A stretch of 64,000 nt of DNA, taken from NCBI RefSeq assembly GCF_018069875.1, contig NZ_JAGQDF010000009.1:1-64000 (forward strand), written 5' to 3'. Below the pieces are notes generated by a model. That model was given only the letters and a program-made list of their open reading frames with translations, ran no database searches and had not been told where the DNA came from. Origin of the DNA: Ideonella alba (GTDB lineage: Bacteria; Pseudomonadota; Gammaproteobacteria; Burkholderiales; Burkholderiaceae_C). Positions 61,680 through 64,000 of this stretch are shown in pieces. Within the stretch, counting starts at the first letter, position 1. Each line of letters starts with the position of its first letter. Made by a program: the position numbers and the translations under genes.

Positions 61680-63582
61680 TCCAGACACCTCCGCCGTCGT
61701 CGCGCTGCTGGACGACGGCACGCCCGGCGATACCAGCCGCCACGGCAGCCGCCTGTACAGCGGCTTCTCGCACGAGCGCCGCTGCACCGACCCGGCCACG
61801 CTGGACGCCTGCTGGGCCGCCGTGGCCGCCGACCAGGCCCGCGGCCTGCACGCCGTGCTGCTGGCCGACTACGAATGGGGCGCCAAGCTCCAGCGCGCGG
61901 GCGGCCCGGTGCCCGAGCACGCCGCGCTGCGCGTGCTGCTGTTCACCCAGCTGACCCCCCTGGACGAGGCCGGCGTGCAGGCCTGGCTGCAGGCCCAGGA
62001 CGGCGGCGCCCAGCCGCCCACGCCCGCAGGCGCGATGGACCTGCAGCCCAGCGTGGACCAGGCCGCCTTCACCGACGCAATCGACGCCGTTCAGGCCGCG
62101 ATCCGCGACGGCGAGACCTACCAGGTCAACTACACCTACCGCCTGAGTGGCCGCGCGCACGGCCACCCGGCCGCGCTGTACCGCCGCTTGCGCGCGCGCC
62201 AGTCGGTCAGCTTCGGCGCGTACATCGTGCTGCCGCCGGACGACCGCCCGGACGCGCCCACCCACATCCTGTCGCGCTCGCCCGAGCTGTTCCTGCGCCT
62301 GGCGCAGGGCCTGGTGACCGCCCGCCCGATGAAGGGCACGGCCAGCCGGCTGCAGGTGCCCGAGAGTGACAGCGAAGCCGCCCGCCTGCTGCAGCAGGAC
62401 GTGAAGAACCGGGCCGAGAACCTGATGATCGTCGACCTGCTGCGCAATGACCTGGGCCGGATCGCCCAGGTGGGCAGCGTGCAGGTGCCCTCGCTGTTCG
62501 CGGTGGAGCCCTACGCCACCGTGTTCCAGATGACCAGCACCGTGCAGGCGCGGCTGCGTCCCGGCATCGACATGCCGGCCCTGCTGCGTGCCACCTTCCC
62601 CTGCGGATCCATCACCGGCGCCCCCAAGCTGCACACGATGGACCTGATCCGCCGCTTCGAGAGCACGCCGCGCGGCCTGTACTGCGGTGCCATCGGCTGG
62701 GTGGACGCGCCACAGCCCGGCGCCGCCTACTCGTCGATCGGCGACTTCTGCCTGTCAGTCGCCATCCGCACCCTCACATTGCAGGCACCCGACGCGCAGG
62801 GCGCCCGCGCGCTGCGCCTGGGCGTGGGCGCCGGCATCGTGCAGGACAGCGTGGCCGCGGACGAGTTCGAGGAATGCCGATTGAAGGCCCGCTTCCTGAC
62901 CGCGCTGGACCCGGGCTTCGAACTCTTCGAGACCATGCTGGTGCCAGCCGGCGCGCAGCCGCTGGCCATCGCTGAGCGGGCCCGCCATCTGGCCCGCCTG
63001 CAGCGCAGCGCGCAGGCGCTGGGCTTTGTCCACGACCCCGTCGCCATGGAGCAGGCGCTGGACGCCGCACTGGCCGAGATCGCTGCCGCGGGGCAAGCCG
63101 CCCCCCTGGGCTGGCGCCTGCGCCTGGCATTGCGCTTCGATGGCCATCTGCACACGCGGCACGCACCGCTGACGCCGCTGGCGACGGACGGGCAGGGGCG
63201 TGTGGCGATCGGATGGGCCACGCAGCCACTGACGCCCAGCCCGCTGAGTGCCCACAAGACCACCCACCGCGCCCACTACGACGCGGCGGTGACCGAGGCC
63301 GAATCGCGCGGCCTGTTTGACCTGGTCTTCTGCACGCCGGACGGCCGGGTCATCGAAGGTGGCCGGTCCACGGTCTTCGCGTTGATCGATGGCGAATGGG
63401 TGACACCGCCGCTGGCGCAGGGCGCCCTGCCTGGCGTGTGGCGCGAGCAGGTGCTGGCTGCGGGCTTGGATGGGCTGCCGGCGCGAGAGGCCCCGATCCT
63501 GGCCCACGATCTGACCACCGCCAGGTCGGTCGTCCTCGGGAACGCATTGCGCGGATCGCTCCAGGCGCGTTGGCAGCCCTAG
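61666..63582 (+). CDS. pabB: Aminodeoxychorismate synthase/lyase fusion (PabB-PabC)
   Basis: A 638-residue fusion making p-aminobenzoate from chorismate. Residues about 100-395 are the PabB chorismate-binding domain (GETYQVNYTYRL, PMKGTASR with the active-site Lys, FPCGSITGAPK). Residues about 400-638 are a PabC-like class IV aminotransferase (FELFETMLV, KTTHRAHYD with the PLP Lys, EGGRSTVFAL). pABA is a precursor of both folate and H4MPT; placement at the end of the fhc operon, overlapping fae2 by 14 bases, suggests supply for H4MPT. The amidotransferase partner PabA is not in the window. Confidence 0.93.
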   Translation: MTGADPDTSAVVALLDDGTPGDTSRHGSRLYSGFSHERRCTDPATLDACWAAVAADQARGLHAVLLADYEWGAKLQRAGGPVPEHAALRVLLFTQLTPLDEAGVQAWLQAQDGGAQPPTPAGAMDLQPSVDQAAFTDAIDAVQAAIRDGETYQVNYTYRLSGRAHGHPAALYRRLRARQSVSFGAYIVLPPDDRPDAPTHILSRSPELFLRLAQGLVTARPMKGTASRLQVPESDSEAARLLQQDVKNRAENLMIVDLLRNDLGRIAQVGSVQVPSLFAVEPYATVFQMTSTVQARLRPGIDMPALLRATFPCGSITGAPKLHTMDLIRRFESTPRGLYCGAIGWVDAPQPGAAYSSIGDFCLSVAIRTLTLQAPDAQGARALRLGVGAGIVQDSVAADEFEECRLKARFLTALDPGFELFETMLVPAGAQPLAIAERARHLARLQRSAQALGFVHDPVAMEQALDAALAEIAAAGQAAPLGWRLRLALRFDGHLHTRHAPLTPLATDGQGRVAIGWATQPLTPSPLSAHKTTHRAHYDAAVTEAESRGLFDLVFCTPDGRVIEGGRSTVFALIDGEWVTPPLAQGALPGVWREQVLAAGLDGLPAREAPILAHDLTTARSVVLGNALRGSLQARWQP

Positions 63583-63900
63583 CCTGGGGCGTGGGCTGCC
63601 ATTGGCCGGGGCCATCGGCGCGCTGGGCGGTCGATCTCGCGCCAGGGCGCACGGCCCAGCTGCCAGCGCTTGTCACTGGAGAGGATCCCAGGCACAGTTG
63701 ACTGAGGAAGAGGCCTCTGCTGACGGTGAGCCAATGTTGCAGGCGTGCATGGTCAACGGGTGTGACAGCGAACCCTGGTGCTGCCCGCCAGACCATGGAT
63801 CTGACGACTCGACGGAGGCAGTCCGCATGGCGTCGCAGCAAAGCGGTCGCTCCCGTCCAAGTTGGCCACCAGATTCCTTCTCTTGACCTCAACCTCCCCC
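63583..63900. other. Intergenic stretch without recognisable gene
   Basis: No open frame here has convincing coding character. A minus-strand frame through 63892 contains a stretch (RRHADCLRRVVRSMVW) that might be a decayed gene, but I match it to nothing. No terminator with a T-run is seen after pabBC. Less GC rich than the C1 genes, which may mark the edge of the island. Confidence 0.4.
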
Positions 63901-64000
63901 ATGTCCACGGCTCCGTTCCTCCTCTTCAGCGCTGCGCTCCTCTTCCCCAGCTTTTCAACGGCGCAGCCTGCAGCGGGCTTTGCCCAAGCGCAGTTGTCGG
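63901..64000 (+). CDS. Possible start of an exported protein (cut by window end)
   Basis: The last 100 bases are an open frame from an ATG, beginning with a hydrophobic run (APFLLFSAALLFPSF) and then Ala/Gln-rich residues, as in a signal peptide with a cleavage site near AQA. There is no clear ribosome-binding site and no basic residue before the hydrophobic part. Too little is present to say what the protein is. Confidence 0.35.
   Translation, partial: MSTAPFLLFSAALLFPSFSTAQPAAGFAQAQLS

Noticed and set aside
63350-63892. 180-codon minus-strand frame at the right end
   Set aside because: Half of it is the shadow of the PabB-PabC gene; the remaining part has no recognisable domain or start signal.
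1-64000. CRISPR arrays, rRNA operons, tRNA genes, riboswitches
   Set aside because: I looked for repeated spacer patterns and conserved RNA motifs on both strands and saw none that I could support.

Overview
The window reads as a chromosome segment of a high-GC betaproteobacterium, probably Burkholderiales of the Leptothrix/Rubrivivax/Methylibium type. The grounds are strongly GC-biased codon use, family resemblances, and a complete bacterial set of tetrahydromethanopterin (H4MPT)-linked C1 genes. No species can be named from the sequence alone. Almost every gene is packed edge to edge, often with 4-bp ATGA stop/start overlaps.

Layout. (1) 1-3.2 kb is mobile DNA: the 3' part of an IS3-family element, a group II intron remnant with a truncated reverse transcriptase, and a P4-type tyrosine integrase. 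(2) 3.4-16.6 kb is a beta-1,3-glucan (laminarin-type) utilisation locus: GPH sugar transporter, GH17 lipoprotein, outer-membrane porin, Tat-exported GH81 endoglucanase, a carbohydrate-binding lipoprotein, a LacI regulator, a GH1 beta-glucosidase and a broken GH16 laminarinase. Three copies of the palindrome TGAAAGCGCTTTCA sit upstream of the porin operon, the GH81 gene and the GH1 gene, and define a small LacI regulon. (3) 16.6-26.7 kb holds folA, an EamA transporter and thyA in one overlapping operon, an acyltransferase-3 membrane protein, an MsbA-like ABC exporter, and a MarR-OMF-EmrA-EmrB multidrug efflux operon. (4) 26.7-28.6 kb is a four-gene SPFH / DUF1648-like / small membrane protein / ribbon-helix-helix operon with a perfect 16-bp palindrome over its promoter. 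(5) 28.7-39.9 kb is mostly housekeeping: a CoA-transferase, a degenerate GGDEF protein, a di-iron beta-lactamase-fold protein, miaA, a Bcr-type MFS pump, an RluF-type pseudouridine synthase with a long charged tail, mutL, an orphan amino-acid-type binding protein and DedA.

(6) 40.1-63.6 kb is the H4MPT/methanofuran C1 island. Formaldehyde is captured by Fae, oxidised by MtdB and Mch, and released as formate by the FhcABCD formyltransferase/hydrolase complex. Cofactor genes are interleaved: beta-RFAP synthase, FolB, a DmrB-like flavoprotein reductase, a pterin-synthase-like protein, DUF447, homologues of the methanogen methanofuran genes mfnB, mfnE, mfnF and mfnD, and a PabB-PabC fusion making p-aminobenzoate, the arylamine precursor of H4MPT. 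Several members have no firmly assigned reaction: an ATP-grasp protein, a RimK-like ligase, a CitG-like protein, a HisA-like barrel, DUF447 and Fae2. A sigma-54 activator sits in the middle. The last 100 bases may begin another exported protein.

The most promising under-described items are the H4MPT cofactor genes of unknown role (especially the CitG-like, HisA-like and His-less Fae2 proteins), the SPFH/RHH operon with its palindrome, and the glucan regulon with a duplicated-domain binding lipoprotein.
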